Positions 5,443 to 6,382 of a stretch of DNA of 6,382 bases are shown one piece after another (within the stretch, counting starts at the first letter, position 1; every line of letters begins with the position of its first letter). This stretch comes from Thermofilaceae archaeon (GTDB lineage: Archaea > Thermoproteota > Thermoprotei > Thermofilales > Thermofilaceae). The notes beneath the pieces are model-generated. The model made no database searches, had not been told where the DNA came from, and saw nothing but the letters and a program-made list of their open reading frames with translations. The DNA is taken from contig JALVKT010000005.1 of the NCBI GenBank assembly GCA_027027675.1, positions 1-6,382 of the forward strand, given 5' to 3'. A program made the translations under genes and the position numbers.

Positions 5443-6318
5443 CCCGGCTCCCTCACGCCCAACCCCCTCCAAGCCGCTCTCCCCAGGGGCGCCGCCCCCC
5501 GCTAGGCCGCCCGCCTCGGCAATAGCGAGGAGGTAGAGGGGCTCGACTACGAGGTTCTTCGCCCACACTACAAGCGAGAAAAGGTCGGCAGCGGTGGGCT
5601 CCGCCAGGAACACTTCGGGGTAGAGGAAGAGCAGCACGTCAGGGAAAAGGTAGAGCAGGAAGAAGACAACGAAGCCCAGGGGGTCGCTAGACGCTATCTC
5701 GATCGCCGCGTAGAAGCCCCGCCTAATCGACTCCCACACGCCTCCCCCCATAGCAGCGAACACGTAGGAGGGCTCGAGGACAAGCTTAAGCGCGACACCG
5801 GCGGCCACCACGGGGGCGAGGAGCAGGTAGAGCCTGGAGAGGAACGCGGGGCTGCCTGCCGGGGAAGAGGCCTCTAGGGCCGCCTGCCTGACAACCCCTA
5901 CTATGGCCGGCAGCACGGGCAGGGCCGCAAGCGCTAGGACGGCGACGTTTATCAGGGCGACCGCGAGGATGAGCTTCGTGAAGCCCCACTTGAGCCGCCA
6001 CGCGTCCTTGAATGGCTCCAGCAGCCCCCTCTTGACGCCGCGCGCCGCGTCCAGCACCGCGAGGGCGAGGCCGCCGATGCCCACGGCTGCGCCGAGTATC
6101 GCCGCGACGCCGACGATTATTAGGGCTACGGCCAGGGCCAGTGGCAGCGCCTCGGGCGAGGCTAGCACGGCTATTACAGCGACTACCACGGCTATCACGG
6201 CTGAGGCGATGGCCGCTATGACTGGGAGGAGCTGGGCTATGAGTGTTGAGGCTATGAGGTCGAGGCGGGCCTTGAGGAGGCTTATGCTTTCGGCCAGGTA
6301 GCTGTTTTTCAGATGCAT
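5428..6318 (-). CDS. Multi-spanning membrane protein, Ala/Val/Leu-rich, unknown function
   Basis: The 296-residue protein has about six to seven membrane segments, near residues 22-53, 57-90 (long enough for one or two), 114-142, 161-181, 213-238 and 244-266. Between them are short basic cytoplasm-like stretches (ARGVKRGLLEPFKDAWRLKWG, about 92-112). The element EPSYVFAAMG...WESIRRGFYAA (182-204) resembles the motif in archaeal/bacterial integral membrane families such as the GPDPase-membrane-domain or DUF4013-like groups, where a short cytoplasmic loop with a conserved Ser/Arg-rich helix separates helix pairs. The C-terminus (268-296) is a Gly-rich tail (GGLAGGGAPGE). I cannot assign a function. 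ATG 6318 is the only good start in this frame. No ribosome site precedes it, so a leaderless or short-leader mRNA is likely. It is convergent with, and overlaps by 15 bases, the RHH gene, so it belongs to a different transcription unit. Confidence 0.8.
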   Translation of the reverse strand: MHLKNSYLAESISLLKARLDLIASTLIAQLLPVIAAIASAVIAVVVAVIAVLASPEALPLALAVALIIVGVAAILGAAVGIGGLALAVLDAARGVKRGLLEPFKDAWRLKWGFTKLILAVALINVAVLALAALPVLPAIVGVVRQAALEASSPAGSPAFLSRLYLLLAPVVAAGVALKLVLEPSYVFAAMGGGVWESIRRGFYAAIEIASSDPLGFVVFFLLYLFPDVLLFLYPEVFLAEPTAADLFSLVVWAKNLVVEPLYLLAIAEAGGLAGGGAPGESGLEGVGREGAGLNVA

Positions 6319-6361
6319 CTCTATAAGGTGTTTGTCTGTGCATGTTAAAATTATTGTTGTC

Positions 6362-6369
6362 TTTATAAA
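6362..6369 (-). promoter_or_regulatory. TATA element for the leftward membrane-protein gene
   Basis: TTTATAAA is a perfect palindrome, centred about 47 bases before the ATG at 6318. It predicts transcription starting near 6340 with a leader of about 20 bases. A second AT-rich element, AATTTTAAC on the minus strand (6343-6351), lies about 29 bases before the ATG and would give a leaderless message. Because it is palindromic, TTTATAAA could also drive a rightward gene beyond the window. Confidence 0.5.
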
Positions 6370-6382
6370 TGCCGGTTTTTGG

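Noticed and set aside
6150..6240. Imperfect short repeats (cacggctatnac and similar)
   Set aside because: Explained by repeated Ala/Val/Ile codons in the first membrane helices of the leftward gene; spacing is irregular, so neither a CRISPR array nor a tandem repeat.
5786..6343. 185-codon minus-strand frame and a plus-strand frame at 5903-6301, both over the membrane-protein gene
   Set aside because: Arg/Pro/Gly-rich or Thr/Ala/Arg-rich low-complexity translations typical of shadow frames in GC-rich DNA; the overlapping membrane protein has a far more convincing sequence.

Overview
The window looks like a hyperthermophilic archaeon, most likely of the Thermoproteota (Crenarchaeota). The support is GC-rich DNA with frequent AGG/AGA arginine and ATA isoleucine codons, short AT-rich TATA elements about 25 bases before start codons, mixed leaderless and Shine-Dalgarno starts, GTG/TTG starts, and 4-base start/stop overlaps. 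The protein types also fit. I cannot name the species from sequence alone; a Thermofilum- or Desulfurococcales-like genome is a guess.

Layout: (1) 1-215, minus strand, the 5' part of a small protein resembling the YbjN / type-III-chaperone-like fold, cut by the window edge. (2) 216-310, a divergent promoter region. (3) 311-5442, plus strand, five tightly packed genes: a five-bladed beta-propeller glycosidase-like protein, an alkaline-phosphatase-superfamily 'sulfatase' with Thr at the usual catalytic Cys/Ser position, a short GT-B (GT4-like) glycosyltransferase, a polysaccharide-type lipid flippase, and a small ribbon-helix-helix protein. Genes overlap by 38 bases (propeller/sulfatase) and 4 bases (sulfatase/GT, flippase/RHH). 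The only gap, 45 bases before the flippase, carries a second TATA element and a small dyad. (4) 5428-6318, minus strand, a convergent Ala/Val/Leu-rich multi-spanning membrane protein overlapping the RHH gene by 15 bases. (5) 6319-6382, its promoter. No RNA gene, CRISPR array, insertion sequence or convincing terminator was seen, and no gap between genes exceeds 100 bases.

Interpretation (inference): the five-gene unit is a compact cassette for making or decorating a surface glycan or glycolipid. The glycosyltransferase would add sugar on the cytoplasmic face, the propeller and sulfatase-fold proteins (neither with a visible signal peptide) would trim or modify the intermediate, and the flippase would move a lipid-linked product across the membrane. 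The RHH protein may autoregulate the operon or act as an accessory to the sulfatase-like enzyme. The most notable points are the Thr-type active site, the RHH gene co-transcribed at the end, and an inverted repeat inside the RHH gene.
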